From: Spirosoma pollinicola
GTDB taxonomy: Bacteria; Bacteroidota; Bacteroidia; Cytophagales; Spirosomataceae
NCBI RefSeq assembly: GCF_002831565.1
Contig: NZ_CP025096.1
Span: forward strand, 2,643,027 to 2,707,026
Direction of reading: 5' to 3'
DNA length: 64,000 bases
Position 1 is the first letter of the stretch; every line of letters begins with the position of its first letter. This document shows, piece after piece, positions 52,830-63,028 of the stretch. The notes below the pieces were generated by a model. The model made no database searches and was not told the origin of the DNA. It worked only from the letters and a program-made list of their open reading frames with translations. Made by a program: the position numbers and the translations under genes.

Positions 52830-55007
52830 TTATCGGTTAATAATAACCCGTCGGGATATGTCGAAACCTGCTGAACGCACTCGGATGAGGTAAACACCCT
52901 GAGCCAGGCCCGACACATCTATAATTTGTCGTGTATTTAATAAAGGAACCTGCGATGTAAAGAGTTGCTGGCCGCTCAGCGTGAACACACTAATATCTGC
53001 ATTTTTAAGGTCTTCGATGGTTTCAATTGCTACTATACCAGATGCCGATGGATTCGGGTAAATACTCAACCCACCATTCGATCGATCGAATGTGAATGGT
53101 TTAGGAACACTATAGTCCGATGAGCAGGTGATAGAGGTACCAGCCAATGTATAGGTTGAATTCGTACGGGCTGAATAATTGGCCGAAACAATTACTTTTA
53201 CCACCGCGCCATTTTGTGGAATCACCTCGGCTCCACGGCGCCAGTCGAATAAGTCAGGTTGGCCACCTGTTGGTGTTGGTAAGACGGCTTGTAAGCTATA
53301 AGCCCCTATTTGTTCGACACTTGGTACGGGTACTTTTGGCCGTACGGTTAAAGCTATAGTAGCGGGTTGCGTCGATTTACAGCCATATACGTTTATAGCC
53401 TGTAGTGAATAGTTTCCCCCTTTGTTTAGCGTGATGGCTTTACTGATCGTTGTTGTTGTGCTCAAGCTCCATAAACCTGTGCTGTTTGCCGATGTATTGG
53501 CAACCAGCGATAAGCTTGAATCGGCGCATACCTGTTGTTGGTTAGCAACTACTTTTCCGGGCTGACTGGCTAATGATATAGTAGGCGTTGCTGGCTGAAG
53601 AGGGCTCTGTAGTTCAAGTGCCGGCGACAGGTACGTATTCCCATGACTATCCTTTAACGTAGCACGATACGTGCTGGGCTGAGAAACGGTAATGTTCTGA
53701 GTAGCTTGCCCCGAATTCCAACTGTATGATTTGTACAAACTGGGCAAACCAAGAGTTAAATTCGTACTGGATGTAGCACAGGCCACTGTAATGGTTGGCT
53801 GTGGAAGGGGAGGGAGTGGGCGTGAACTCGAAAAGAAAACCGCATTCATGCTGTTAAACCATGCCTGACCCAGATCATTCAGTCCTTTGTCACCCGGATT
53901 ATTTGTTTCCCGGTTGCCAAAGTGAACATTATCGAAGCGTGGTATCATGAGGTTATCCAGGAACGGTCCGGCAAAAACGTTATTGTTATAGGTGTTGATA
54001 ACATCGTTCTGTGCCTGAATGATATCCTCACTTACCGTGCCATTGAAGTAAGATGACCGAGCTAACACCCAGGCTGGATATCGGTCTGTATCAAGACGGG
54101 TCTTGTTGACCAGATACTGCATATTTTCGGAATAATCCTTTCGACTGGAATGCAACGGAAAATTATCAAACTCTCCTTGCTGCCATAAAACGGCCCGTAA
54201 GCCCTGTAACGAGCAATAATAACGAAGTGCAATAACCAGATTGGAATAAGGCATGCCCTTTGGAAAATCTTCATTGGGTGTACCTATTGCAAACAAGTTT
54301 TTTGTCGTCTTGCCATCAGCACTTTCCCGCCAATTCTGGATGGTCGTTCCCTCCCAGGCCGTATTGATAAACAAGACTGGAACATTATACTGTTTTACAA
54401 GCAGATCGCCCAGATAACCCCAACACCAGGCACTCTGACCACGAGGTCCAATGAGCGAGGTGGCGGCTATCTGTTGAAACGTTGGTACTGGCGGATCGTT
54501 TAATGAATTGAGCTTGCTATTATCGTAAGTCAAGCAATTGACGCGGTCATCTGTAGCTCCTACAGCACCAAATCCCTGAAATCCCTGTGCGTTTGATTGG
54601 CCGGTTATGATAAACACTTCACCAATTCCCACTTTACGGACTACATCGCTATTTACCACTACACCATTAACAAAAGCCTGCACCTCCAGGCGATACCAGC
54701 CACCCTTTCCCCGTAATGACCCTTGGAAAATTCCTCCCAGTGAATTCTTCTGAATAGTTAGCCAGTTGGTATTCGTTCCCTGTCCAGCCTCTTCGGCTTG
54801 TAAACGGGCCTGAACACTATCAACCGGTTGATATAAACTTCCTGAGAAATAAATAGTACTGGTATTGTCATTTTCCCGCTGGAAAATCGCCCGACTTTCT
54901 GGGTAAGTAATTTTTAACACCTGATTGGCAGTCTGCGCCGATGTTCGTATACTAACGGCCATCAAACAAAATGCTACTAGGTGTACTAGAAAATAACGAT
55001 TGTTCAT
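52830..55007 (-). CDS. secreted SGNH-type (sialate O-acetylesterase-like) protein with T9SS sorting domain
   Basis: 725 residues. Signal peptide (1-25). An N-terminal Ig-like domain, then the SGNH/sialate-O-acetylesterase fold: Ser138 in ITGQSNAQG, the oxyanion region VLWQQGEFDN (273-282) and late His362 in NVHFGNRET. Middle: Ig-like stretches rich in Ser/Thr/Pro. The last 75 residues are a T9SS type A sorting domain (IYPNPSASGIV, LSGQQLF, GLAQGVYLIRV). Probably deacetylates complex carbohydrates at the cell surface. It is the paralogue of the 990-residue neighbour at 55194. Confidence 0.88.
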   Translation of the reverse strand: MNNRYFLVHLVAFCLMAVSIRTSAQTANQVLKITYPESRAIFQRENDNTSTIYFSGSLYQPVDSVQARLQAEEAGQGTNTNWLTIQKNSLGGIFQGSLRGKGGWYRLEVQAFVNGVVVNSDVVRKVGIGEVFIITGQSNAQGFQGFGAVGATDDRVNCLTYDNSKLNSLNDPPVPTFQQIAATSLIGPRGQSAWCWGYLGDLLVKQYNVPVLFINTAWEGTTIQNWRESADGKTTKNLFAIGTPNEDFPKGMPYSNLVIALRYYCSLQGLRAVLWQQGEFDNFPLHSSRKDYSENMQYLVNKTRLDTDRYPAWVLARSSYFNGTVSEDIIQAQNDVINTYNNNVFAGPFLDNLMIPRFDNVHFGNRETNNPGDKGLNDLGQAWFNSMNAVFFSSSRPLPPLPQPTITVACATSSTNLTLGLPSLYKSYSWNSGQATQNITVSQPSTYRATLKDSHGNTYLSPALELQSPLQPATPTISLASQPGKVVANQQQVCADSSLSLVANTSANSTGLWSLSTTTTISKAITLNKGGNYSLQAINVYGCKSTQPATIALTVRPKVPVPSVEQIGAYSLQAVLPTPTGGQPDLFDWRRGAEVIPQNGAVVKVIVSANYSARTNSTYTLAGTSITCSSDYSVPKPFTFDRSNGGLSIYPNPSASGIVAIETIEDLKNADISVFTLSGQQLFTSQVPLLNTRQIIDVSGLAQGVYLIRVRSAGFDISRRVIINR

Positions 55008-55193
55008 CTTTTGTTTTTCAATAACTTCTTAATTGTATTCTACTGTTTGGGTTGTGCAGTAGCTAAAAATACATATAAAAATTAGACTGCTCTTCAGGGT
55101 GGTTGAACTGCCCGAAAAAGTTTGAACGCTTTCCCGATAAAGTGCAAAATTAAGGCTTATTTCTATGACTAAACGGCCATAGTGAAATTAATA

Positions 55194-58166
55194 TTACAAT
55201 CCCATTATAATTCGTTTAGAAACGTCGAAATCGGCAGACTGAACGCGCAGAATATAATAGCCCGAGGGTAAACCCGTAAGAACAAGTTGTTTCCGTTCAT
55301 CGAACGAAGGGACCGCCGTTGTAAACGCTGCCTGGCCGCTCAATGTATAAATTGTAATAACAGCATTGGTTAAATTAAACTGTGTTTCAAGCGTTATAAT
55401 TTTGTCTGGATTTGGGTTCGGATATATACTTAACCCGTTCATACTCATATCGAGTGTAAACGTAATTGGTGCCGATGGTACTGAAAAACAGGTTAACGTT
55501 TGGTCATAGATAATTGATGAACGGGCTGTGTAAATACCCGATTGGCTAGCTTTAATAATAGCTGTTTGAGCCGCTAGTGAATCGCTGCCTACCCGCCAGC
55601 GGAATTGAGTGCCGTTAGTAGAACTTACAGCTTCCAGGGTGTATGTACCTATAATATTAATCGTTGGCGGGGGTGGCAGTGGCCTTAACGCAACGGTAAC
55701 TGATCCTGCCTGTAATGACATGCATCCATTAGCGTCCCGTACCGTGGCCGAGTAAGTACCTGCAGTGCCTGTTGTAATTCGTTGTGTTGAATCGCCGGTA
55801 CTCCAAAAAACGGTGTAAGCTCCATCAACACGTAAGGTGGCCCTATCACCTTCACAAATAATTGGAGATGGGTTGGCAAGTATAACAGGAGTAGCAGGCA
55901 GGGAATTAACTTTTACCGCTACAATGCTTGAGAAGGGTGATAGACAACCATTCTGATCAAGAGCCTGTACCGCATAATTGCCAGATGAACCAACGGTAAT
56001 GATTTTATCAGTTTGCCCGCTCGACCAAATAATACCAATTGGACTGGTGGCACTTAACATGACAGTGTTACCATCACAAAAGGTGGTTGCTCCACCAGCG
56101 GTAACTGTAGGAGTTTGCGGCAGCGGATTTACCTTAAGCGTTAGAACGTCCGATTGTACAGACGAACAGCCAAACTGATTGGTGGTACGCACTGCAAAAT
56201 CACCTGATTGGCCAACTGTAATACTTTGACTGGTTTGTCCGCTAGTCCACTGATAGGCTACATCCTGCGGAGCAGTTAATGTAATCGTTCTATCTGCACA
56301 GAACGTCGTCGGGCCATTTGTAGCAATGACGGGCTTAGCAGGTACCGGATTTGCTGTAACAGCAATGGTATTCGACTGAGCAGACGTACACCCATTCTGG
56401 TCGGTTACCGTCAGAAAATAGGCTCCTGAATTACCTACACTAATCACTTTATTCGCTTGCCCATCGCTCCAGTTATACTGAATATTATCAGCGCTGGCTC
56501 GTAACGTTGTGTTATCCCCCTGGCAAAAGGTCGTTGGCTTGTCATTGGCAATTGTAGGGGTAGGAGGTAAAGGGTTCACCGAAACGTTAAGCACATTTGA
56601 AGTAAAATCGCACCCGCTTATATCCCGGTATCGTACGTAATAAGCCCCCGCCGAAACTGTAGAGAAGGTTCGGGATGTTGCTACCGTTGTATTTGTTTTC
56701 TGATCGAACCAGGTGATGTTATCATAATTGGTTGTCAGTCCTAAACTACTTCCGATACAAACCGAAGGAGGCCCATTATTAACAACTGCAGCCACGGGGG
56801 CATCGGATACCCGAACCTGTCCTGTAAATAATGTATTACCTAAGGCATCTTTAACTTTGGCCCGGTAAACGCCTGCTCCTTTAGTTATACTATTACCCGA
56901 TTCTCCCGATTCCCATTGCACAGATGAATAAGTGCCGTTTACATTGAACGTAAGGCTATTATTACTTGCACAAGCGACCAAAATGGTAGGTGGAAGTGAA
57001 GGGCTTGCCGGGGTTGAGCTTTGGAAAAACGAGTCATTCAGGCTATTATTCCAGGCACCGGCAACTTCAACAAGGCCGTCGAAGTCGAAATGGAAACCTT
57101 CCGCATCATTTAGCGGTGGACGTCTGCGAGGGACCTGAATATTATCTGTATTGGGTCCTGCAAAAACGTTGGCTGTTGAGGAAATAACCTGATTCTGGCC
57201 ATCAATGATATTGGCGTCAGCACCAACATTATCACCATAACTTGATCTGGCCACAACCCAGGAAACAGCTCTGCCATAATCTCTTCGACTCTGGGCAATC
57301 ACTGTCTGGAGTTGAGCTACATATTGGCTGGTTGGTACATTGAGCAGGTTGTCTGTTTCGCCCTGTTGCCAGAGTATGGCCCGAACTCCAAGGGTATTGG
57401 CATAAAACTGGAGCGCAATTTTTAAATTTATATAAGGCTGACGGGCTTCATAAGTCCCCCCTGGCCCATAAGCAATGCCACCATCAGGAGTAGTATCGCT
57501 CCAGTTCTGCGATGATGTACCGGTAAAGGCAGCATTGAAAAACATGACGGGTACATTCAGCCGTTTTACCAACAGGTCACCTAACTGCCCCCAACACCAG
57601 CTGCCAACACCTCTGGGAGCAATCGTAAATCCAGACGAATTGTCTAGCAGTGAAAAAGCAGGTGTGGGCGGGTCATTCGGAAATCCATTATCCGGATACC
57701 GATAGTTCACACAATTGACCCGGTCGTTGAGCGGGTTAGGTGCCGATTGGTGTATACCCTGTGCGTTTGACTGACCCGCAATAATGAAGACCTCGCCAAT
57801 ACCCACGCGTTCAACGGTAGTTGTATTGCCCACCTGCTGATCGCCATTCATACCACGTACTTCGAGATTGTACCAGCCGCCCGACCCGGTTACGTCACCA
57901 GCAAATGCACCACCGGTTGGATTATCCTGAATAGTTTTCCAGTCGGTGGTTGTTCCCTGACCATCACGCGCTACTAAATGTGCTTCGACTCGTGTAACAG
58001 AAGCCGTGTAAAAACCCGTAATACGAAGGGTAGTCTGGTTAGCACTATTTCGTTGTAGAACCGCCCGACTTGTTGGGAACGAAACCTGAATCTGAGCTAT
58101 TGCCAGTATTGGAAGCAAAAAAAGAATGGCCGTACCCAGGGTTACGGAAATGTGTTTCATAGTCAT
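55194..58166 (-). CDS. secreted SGNH-type protein with Ig-like repeats and T9SS sorting domain
   Basis: 990 residues. Signal peptide (1-25), N-terminal Ig-like domain, SGNH/sialate-O-acetylesterase-type catalytic domain (GQSN at 131-134, ILWQQGETDN, and HFDFDG late His), then six or so Ig-like repeats of about 80 residues. Each has the pattern P.PTI...GPTTFC.G...TL(T/S)A......W(S/T)(S/D)GQ...ITVG.SG.Y.V...(Q/N)..GC.S. A T9SS type A sorting domain (IYPNPNPDKI, LSGQAAF, GLPSGYYILRV) ends the protein. Probably anchored on, or released from, the cell surface, where the repeats may act as spacers or bind polysaccharide. Confidence 0.88.
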   Translation of the reverse strand: MTMKHISVTLGTAILFLLPILAIAQIQVSFPTSRAVLQRNSANQTTLRITGFYTASVTRVEAHLVARDGQGTTTDWKTIQDNPTGGAFAGDVTGSGGWYNLEVRGMNGDQQVGNTTTVERVGIGEVFIIAGQSNAQGIHQSAPNPLNDRVNCVNYRYPDNGFPNDPPTPAFSLLDNSSGFTIAPRGVGSWCWGQLGDLLVKRLNVPVMFFNAAFTGTSSQNWSDTTPDGGIAYGPGGTYEARQPYINLKIALQFYANTLGVRAILWQQGETDNLLNVPTSQYVAQLQTVIAQSRRDYGRAVSWVVARSSYGDNVGADANIIDGQNQVISSTANVFAGPNTDNIQVPRRRPPLNDAEGFHFDFDGLVEVAGAWNNSLNDSFFQSSTPASPSLPPTILVACASNNSLTFNVNGTYSSVQWESGESGNSITKGAGVYRAKVKDALGNTLFTGQVRVSDAPVAAVVNNGPPSVCIGSSLGLTTNYDNITWFDQKTNTTVATSRTFSTVSAGAYYVRYRDISGCDFTSNVLNVSVNPLPPTPTIANDKPTTFCQGDNTTLRASADNIQYNWSDGQANKVISVGNSGAYFLTVTDQNGCTSAQSNTIAVTANPVPAKPVIATNGPTTFCADRTITLTAPQDVAYQWTSGQTSQSITVGQSGDFAVRTTNQFGCSSVQSDVLTLKVNPLPQTPTVTAGGATTFCDGNTVMLSATSPIGIIWSSGQTDKIITVGSSGNYAVQALDQNGCLSPFSSIVAVKVNSLPATPVILANPSPIICEGDRATLRVDGAYTVFWSTGDSTQRITTGTAGTYSATVRDANGCMSLQAGSVTVALRPLPPPPTINIIGTYTLEAVSSTNGTQFRWRVGSDSLAAQTAIIKASQSGIYTARSSIIYDQTLTCFSVPSAPITFTLDMSMNGLSIYPNPNPDKIITLETQFNLTNAVITIYTLSGQAAFTTAVPSFDERKQLVLTGLPSGYYILRVQSADFDVSKRIIMGL

Positions 58167-58220
58167 TAATGGCGAGACCAGCCAGGGAGGCCAATTGTTG
58201 ATAAACAGACAGGCGTCTTA

Positions 58221-59225
58221 TCATACCGGCTCAATACTTGTCAGATTATGCCAGATAACATCTTTTAATTCGTCTAAACCGCGTTGGCTAACTGCCGAGA
58301 TATAAACAACAGGTAATTTTTTAGGTAAATCACTTTCCAGCTTTACCCTGGTTTCTTCGTCAACGAGATCAATTTTTGTAATGGCCAGCATACGAGTTTT
58401 ATCCATCAACTCAGGATTAAATTCGCGTAGCTCGTTCAATAGTGTATTATATTCCTGCCGGATATTCTCACTCGTAGCTGGAATAAGGAAAAGTAAAATC
58501 GAATTCCGTTCAATGTGCCGCAGGAAGCGTAATCCCAAACCCTTCCCTTGAGAAGCACCTTCGATAATACCCGGAATATCGGCCATTACGAACGATTTGT
58601 AATCTCTATAAGCTACGACCCCTAAATTGGGAACAAGGGTTGTAAACGGATAGTCGGCAATTTCTGGACGGGCAGCCGACAAGACAGAGAGCAAGGTTGA
58701 TTTTCCGGCATTAGGGAAGCCAACCAGCCCAACATCAGCCAATAGTTTCAACTCCAGTACAACCCATTCTTCCTGGCCAGGTTCGCCGGGCTGCGCATAA
58801 TCAGGAGCCTGTTGGGTAGGCGTTTTGAAATGGTCATTACCCATTCCGCCCCGACCGCCGGGGAAAAGAATAATCTCCTGACCCTCTTCTGTAATTTCGA
58901 CTATTTTTTCGCTCGTTTCGGGGTTGCGGGCAATTGTGCCCAGCGGTACATCCAGAATGATGTCTTCGCCCTGAGCGCCACTGCGTCGGCCACCCTCACC
59001 GGCAACACCATTGCCTGCTTTAATGTGCTTACGGTATTTTAAGTGCAGCAGTGTCCAGAGCTGAGAATTGCCACGTAGAATAATGTGTCCTCCCCGACCA
59101 CCATCACCACCATCCGGCCCACCTTTGGGGGTGTGTTTTTCCCGACGAAAATGGACGGATCCTGCTCCGCCCGCTCCCGAGCGGCAATTTATTTTTACGT
59201 AATCAATAAAATTCGATGAAGCCAT
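58221..59225 (-). CDS. obg: Obg family GTPase
   Basis: 334 residues, a ribosome-assembly and stress GTPase. The N-terminal glycine-rich Obg fold ([25 protein letters not shown] ... [16 protein letters not shown]) is followed by the G domain: G1 [17 protein letters not shown]2 in [14 protein letters not shown]3 [21 protein letters not shown]4 ITKIDL and G5 SAV. The C-terminal OCT domain of longer Obg proteins is absent. It lies 9 bases after adk, so the two form an operon. Confidence 0.96.
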   Translation of the reverse strand: MASSNFIDYVKINCRSGAGGAGSVHFRREKHTPKGGPDGGDGGRGGHIILRGNSQLWTLLHLKYRKHIKAGNGVAGEGGRRSGAQGEDIILDVPLGTIARNPETSEKIVEITEEGQEIILFPGGRGGMGNDHFKTPTQQAPDYAQPGEPGQEEWVVLELKLLADVGLVGFPNAGKSTLLSVLSAARPEIADYPFTTLVPNLGVVAYRDYKSFVMADIPGIIEGASQGKGLGLRFLRHIERNSILLFLIPATSENIRQEYNTLLNELREFNPELMDKTRMLAITKIDLVDEETRVKLESDLPKKLPVVYISAVSQRGLDELKDVIWHNLTSIEPV

Positions 59226-59234
59226 ACACTATAG

Positions 59235-59855
59235 TTACTGCGCAATTGACTCATCAATGTGTTGACATATTTCTTTGAAAATACTGTCAATCTCACCGAT
59301 ACCATCGATTGCTGCAAATTTCCCCTGCTGACTGTAATAGTCGGCTACTGGGGCAGTTTTGTCATTATACTCCTGAACCCGGCGTCTAATCAGATCTTCG
59401 TTCTGATCATCCGGCCGACCGGAGGTTTGTCCTCGTTGTAATAAACGTCGTGTCAGTTCTTCACTGTCTACAGCGAGGGCAATCATGCTAGTTATTTTCG
59501 TATTATGTTGACTCAGAAGTTCATCTAAAGCCACAGCTTGCGGTACAGTTCTTGGAAAACCATCGAAAATAAATCCCCCAACGGATGTTGCCCCAACGGA
59601 TGTTGCATTTATTGATTGATTCTCTCGCAATTTTGCCTCAATCATACCAATTACGACTTCATCAGGAACCAGCAATCCCTGATCCATGAGCTGTTTCGCC
59701 CGCAGACCAAGCTCCGTTCCTGCCGCAATTTGTGATCGCAATAAATCACCTGTTGATAGGTGAACCAGATTATATTTTTTAATTAAATATTCACTTTGGG
59801 TGCCTTTTCCGGCACCCGGTGGGCCAAACAGTACAAGGTTAAGCATACGGTTCAA
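59235..59855 (-). CDS. adk: adenylate kinase
   Basis: 206 residues. Interconverts ATP + AMP and 2 ADP. Walker A LFGPPGAGKGTQS (residues 9-21), AMP-binding LSTGDLLRSQI, FIFDGFPRTVPQAVAL, and the lid Arg motif RRLLQRGQTSGRPDD with a short lid. A perfect 15-bp tandem duplication (59577-59591 and 59592-59606) inserts five residues, giving NATSVGATSVGG just before the FIFDGFPRT strand. The reading frame is intact. Confidence 0.95.
   Translation of the reverse strand: MNRMLNLVLFGPPGAGKGTQSEYLIKKYNLVHLSTGDLLRSQIAAGTELGLRAKQLMDQGLLVPDEVVIGMIEAKLRENQSINATSVGATSVGGFIFDGFPRTVPQAVALDELLSQHNTKITSMIALAVDSEELTRRLLQRGQTSGRPDDQNEDLIRRRVQEYNDKTAPVADYYSQQGKFAAIDGIGEIDSIFKEICQHIDESIAQ
59577..59606. repeat. 15-bp tandem duplication in adk
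   Basis: CCCAACGGATGTTGC occurs twice head to tail with no mismatches, adding SVGAT to the protein. The identity of both copies points to a recent event. Confidence 0.9.
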
Positions 59856-59967
59856 AAGGTAGTGTCAGTTTGGGTCTGTCAAAAGATATACTCGCAAAGT
59901 TACGATACCCATTGAGAATATTAACTGTAATCACTGACAGTCACGCGCTTTATTATATACAAACAAT

Positions 59968-59996
59968 AAAAGCGTAGGTTTGATACCTACGCTTTT
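59968..59996 (-). terminator. intrinsic terminator of the TPR gene
   Basis: Perfect 12-bp stem AAAAGCGTAGGT / ACCTACGCTTTT (59968-59979 and 59985-59996), loop TTGAT, with a U-tract on the minus strand, 24 bases after the stop at 60021. Confidence 0.88.
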
Positions 59997-60020
59997 GTGA
60001 CTCTTGGCTAAAAAATTCTA

Positions 60021-61799
60021 TTATTTACTAGCTACTTTCTTTTTAACAGGAGCCTTTGTTCCAGGTTTCGCGGCTGGTGCAGGAGCTGCTTTAGGTCCTT
60101 CCAATGCCTTTTTGGCACTTTCATCATTCGGGTCCAGCGTTAGTACTTTCTCTAAATACTCTTTTGCTTTATTCTCGTCTTTTTTCAGAATTGCGAAGCC
60201 AGCTAAAGCCTTATACGATGTTATTAAGTATCGTTTATAGTCCGTCTTATCTGAAGAATCGGGAGCCATTGCCTGTTCAATGAATTTTTCATAAAGTGGA
60301 CCTGCCAAGCTAGCCGCTTTATCCTGTTCTTTTGGATAAGCATAATAATTAGCGCCTGCCCGATAATAGTAAGCCAATGGATACTTTTTACCATCTGCTT
60401 CTATCTTCTGTGCCATCACCGAAAATGCAGAATCAGCACGTAAGTAATACTGTTGCTTTACCTGCCGAATCTGTGCGGTATCCATCGGGGCAGCAGAGCT
60501 ATCCCGACCCACTCGTGGAGCGTACTGATAGTTGGCAAGACCTAACCACAGGTAGTCATTATTTTGGGGCTTCTTATCGTTGCTAATTGTCTTAACATAA
60601 TAGTTGGAAGCCTTATCATACTGCTTCGTGTCGTAGTACTTTTTGGCAATCTCACGATATAGATTTTCTGTTGTATCCATAGGCGCTGCTTTCTCCAGGT
60701 TAACAATGCTTAAAGAGTCACCTTCGGGCGTTCCTAATTGAGCCTGAGCACGACCTAGATACTTATAATCGTCAGACATTACTTTCTGAGGAGCTGTTGA
60801 GATAAAACGATTCAACGACTCAACAGATTCGGCGTTTTTACCTAAAGCAGAATAGGCCCAACCATACATACGATCAATGATTGGGTTATTGATCTTCCCT
60901 TTCAACTGATCAAGATAGGCAATGGCACCCTGATAGTCCTGTGCCAGGAATTTATAACGAGCTACGTCAAGTAGCTGCTCAGGATCTGTCGTTCCGCTTT
61001 TCTGAACATACAGTTCATAGTTTTGAGCTGCTGCTTTGTAAGCCCGTGAATTAGCCAACGCATCGGCATACGTGCGATAAGTAGGGGCAAATTCAGGATC
61101 ATTCTGGATAGCCAGTTTAAAGAAATCCTGTGCTTTCTGATAGTTTTTACCACGCAGATATAAACGGCCAATCTTATAATTGGCTTCAGCAAGGGCAGGA
61201 TTAATAGCCAGCGCGTTCTCGTACTTGGTGATAGCGTTACCGCCGTCATTTTTCAGGAAGTACGCATCGCCCATTAACATCTCAATTTCGGCGTTTTCGT
61301 TCTTCTTGTCTTTCTCGTCAGCAACTGTTAAAAGGCTGAGGGCAGCTGCCGGATCGTTTTGTTTCGGTTGTTCAGACAATGTGTACATTTCAGCACCACG
61401 GATCAAGACATCCTGATTCTTACTTTTTGTTTGCGCAACGGCATTGTCAATAAGTGACTTAGCAGTAGCTCCATCGTTTTTTGCCAGGGCTACACCAGCC
61501 AGACCAATATTATTCAATTGGTTTTTTGCATCGGCTGCAGCTCCTTTTTCAAACGTTGCTTTTGCTTTGTCTAGCTGGCCGCTTTTTAGATAATAGTAGC
61601 CCAGATAAAATTGATTATCAGCCGTCGGCGAGCTGGTGGCCAACTGTGTTAGCGTTTGCCCCGCCTTAGTATATCGCTCTGCCTCTACATCCTTCAAGGC
61701 CGTCTGGACGTCCTGTGCTACTATAGGGGCCGTCATTGTAGCTCCAAAGAACAGGATCGTCATCAGCGATTGCTTCTGGTTGTTCATCATGTAATTCAA
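60021..61799 (-). CDS. periplasmic TPR protein
   Basis: 592 residues. Signal peptide (LMTILFFGATMTAPIVAQ). At least eight TPR-like 34-residue helical repeats follow, for example AEANYKIGRLYLRGKNYQKAQDFFKLAIQNDP and KAKEYLEKVLTLDPNDESAKKALE. A Lys/Ala/Pro-rich tail (APAPAAKPGTKAPVKKK) ends the protein. Such proteins are usually binding scaffolds. It is the last gene of the minus-strand exbD-tonB-small membrane protein-PstS-like-TPR run, an arrangement I have seen repeatedly in Cytophagales (general knowledge, not checked here). Confidence 0.87.
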   Translation of the reverse strand: MNYMMNNQKQSLMTILFFGATMTAPIVAQDVQTALKDVEAERYTKAGQTLTQLATSSPTADNQFYLGYYYLKSGQLDKAKATFEKGAAADAKNQLNNIGLAGVALAKNDGATAKSLIDNAVAQTKSKNQDVLIRGAEMYTLSEQPKQNDPAAALSLLTVADEKDKKNENAEIEMLMGDAYFLKNDGGNAITKYENALAINPALAEANYKIGRLYLRGKNYQKAQDFFKLAIQNDPEFAPTYRTYADALANSRAYKAAAQNYELYVQKSGTTDPEQLLDVARYKFLAQDYQGAIAYLDQLKGKINNPIIDRMYGWAYSALGKNAESVESLNRFISTAPQKVMSDDYKYLGRAQAQLGTPEGDSLSIVNLEKAAPMDTTENLYREIAKKYYDTKQYDKASNYYVKTISNDKKPQNNDYLWLGLANYQYAPRVGRDSSAAPMDTAQIRQVKQQYYLRADSAFSVMAQKIEADGKKYPLAYYYRAGANYYAYPKEQDKAASLAGPLYEKFIEQAMAPDSSDKTDYKRYLITSYKALAGFAILKKDENKAKEYLEKVLTLDPNDESAKKALEGPKAAPAPAAKPGTKAPVKKKVASK

Positions 61800-61879
61800 G
61801 TTGGAAATTAAGGAATTGGTTAGTATCTATTAAACGAATTAACAAATCTAAAAATTTGTAAGTAAATCTAAAAACTTAC

Positions 61880-62809
61880 TTACTTGGTCAGATTGATGAT
61901 TCGATCATATGGTATTCGAGGCCAAAGGCCCAATTTACGAATGATTAACGAGCCAGCATCTCTAACGACATAGTTAATTAATCCTCCGCCTAGGCCCGGG
62001 TGCGTTTCGCGGCTCAATATATATACTGGTCGCCGTAATGGATAACGCAACATACCTAAATCTTCCTGAAACGGTTGAAAATAATCATCACGTTTCGTAG
62101 GATTTAGCTTGTCTGAAACGCCCACAACCCGCAAATCCTTGGCTAACTCTACAGAAAGCGGTTCATCACTATCACTAATCCAATTAACGCCGATGAACCC
62201 CAACGCTGATGGATTTTTACGCACAAAGTCGATAACTTCCCGATTAGAGTGCGTCGTGAAAATGCGTATGTTTTTAAGGTCTTTAATCTTAAAGGTATTT
62301 AAGACAAACTCTAAATTGCTGGAATTGTTATTGTCAAATACCAATGTAATAGGTGTGTTTTGATTACCACCTTTAAGTTGTCCCCAGAGTTTTGTTTGCC
62401 CGTTAAAAATGCTTTGCAATTCTGTCATCGTAATCAGGCTGTCTGTATTGGCCTTATTTATGATGAGTGCCACGCCATCGGTCGCAATTTTTTCGTTTGC
62501 TCCCTTTATCTTTCGCTTATCGAGGACTGCACGTTCATTTGGCTTTAGAAGTCGAGTTGTAAAAACCATCCGGGCACTATCATGAAGCATCATATTGATA
62601 GCTTCCTGTTCAGGCCTGAAGACTACGTCGAAATGCACGTCTGGATAAATACCGGCATACGCTGACGTTAACTGAGTGACCAATGGTTGAAAAGATTCGT
62701 CAGCAGCAATAACGATAGATCCACGCGAAGGATTATCCAGAGGTGGCTTACCATTGCAGCCAATAAGGCCCGCCAATAGCCCTGCAATACCAAAGAATCG
62801 TTTAATCAT
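61880..62809 (-). CDS. PstS-like substrate-binding lipoprotein
   Basis: About 309 residues from ATG 62809, chosen because MIKRFFGIAGLLAGLIGC then forms a clean lipobox signal; ATG 62854 gives a poor one. The mature part has the PBP-fold phosphate-binding pattern: GSIVIAADESFQPLVTQL, KIATDGVALIINKANTDS, MTELQSIFNGQTKLW, and RREVIDFVRKNPSALGFIG-like GFIGVNW. The phosphate-binding Ser/Thr triad is not fully clear. It overlaps the small membrane gene by 8 bases, placing it in the tonB unit, away from any pstCAB. Confidence 0.82.
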   Translation of the reverse strand: MIKRFFGIAGLLAGLIGCNGKPPLDNPSRGSIVIAADESFQPLVTQLTSAYAGIYPDVHFDVVFRPEQEAINMMLHDSARMVFTTRLLKPNERAVLDKRKIKGANEKIATDGVALIINKANTDSLITMTELQSIFNGQTKLWGQLKGGNQNTPITLVFDNNNSSNLEFVLNTFKIKDLKNIRIFTTHSNREVIDFVRKNPSALGFIGVNWISDSDEPLSVELAKDLRVVGVSDKLNPTKRDDYFQPFQEDLGMLRYPLRRPVYILSRETHPGLGGGLINYVVRDAGSLIIRKLGLWPRIPYDRIINLTK

Positions 62810-63023
62810 TTTCCTGAAAGCGTTGGTAGGCCCTGTAGGCACGGAAAGCGCCATAAATAATCAATAACACCCCCATTCCGTATCGGAAGGGACCTGTGGG
62901 AGGAAGCACCCCAAAAGACTGAGAGGAGGCAATCAGTCCGATGCCTCCTCCCAAGTATGCCAGTGAAGCCAATACTGAAATATACAGCGTTAGCCGCGCT
63001 GGACCTCGATTTTGTCCGCGCAT
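62802..63023 (-). CDS. small two-helix membrane protein
   Basis: 73 residues with two hydrophobic helices (LYISVLASLAYLGGGIGLIA and YGMGVLLIIYGAFRAYRAY). No family recognised. It is translationally coupled with the PstS-like gene (8-base overlap) and 5 bases from tonB, so it is part of the same unit. Confidence 0.75.
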   Translation of the reverse strand: MRGQNRGPARLTLYISVLASLAYLGGGIGLIASSQSFGVLPPTGPFRYGMGVLLIIYGAFRAYRAYQRFQEND

Positions 63024-63028
63024 AGATG

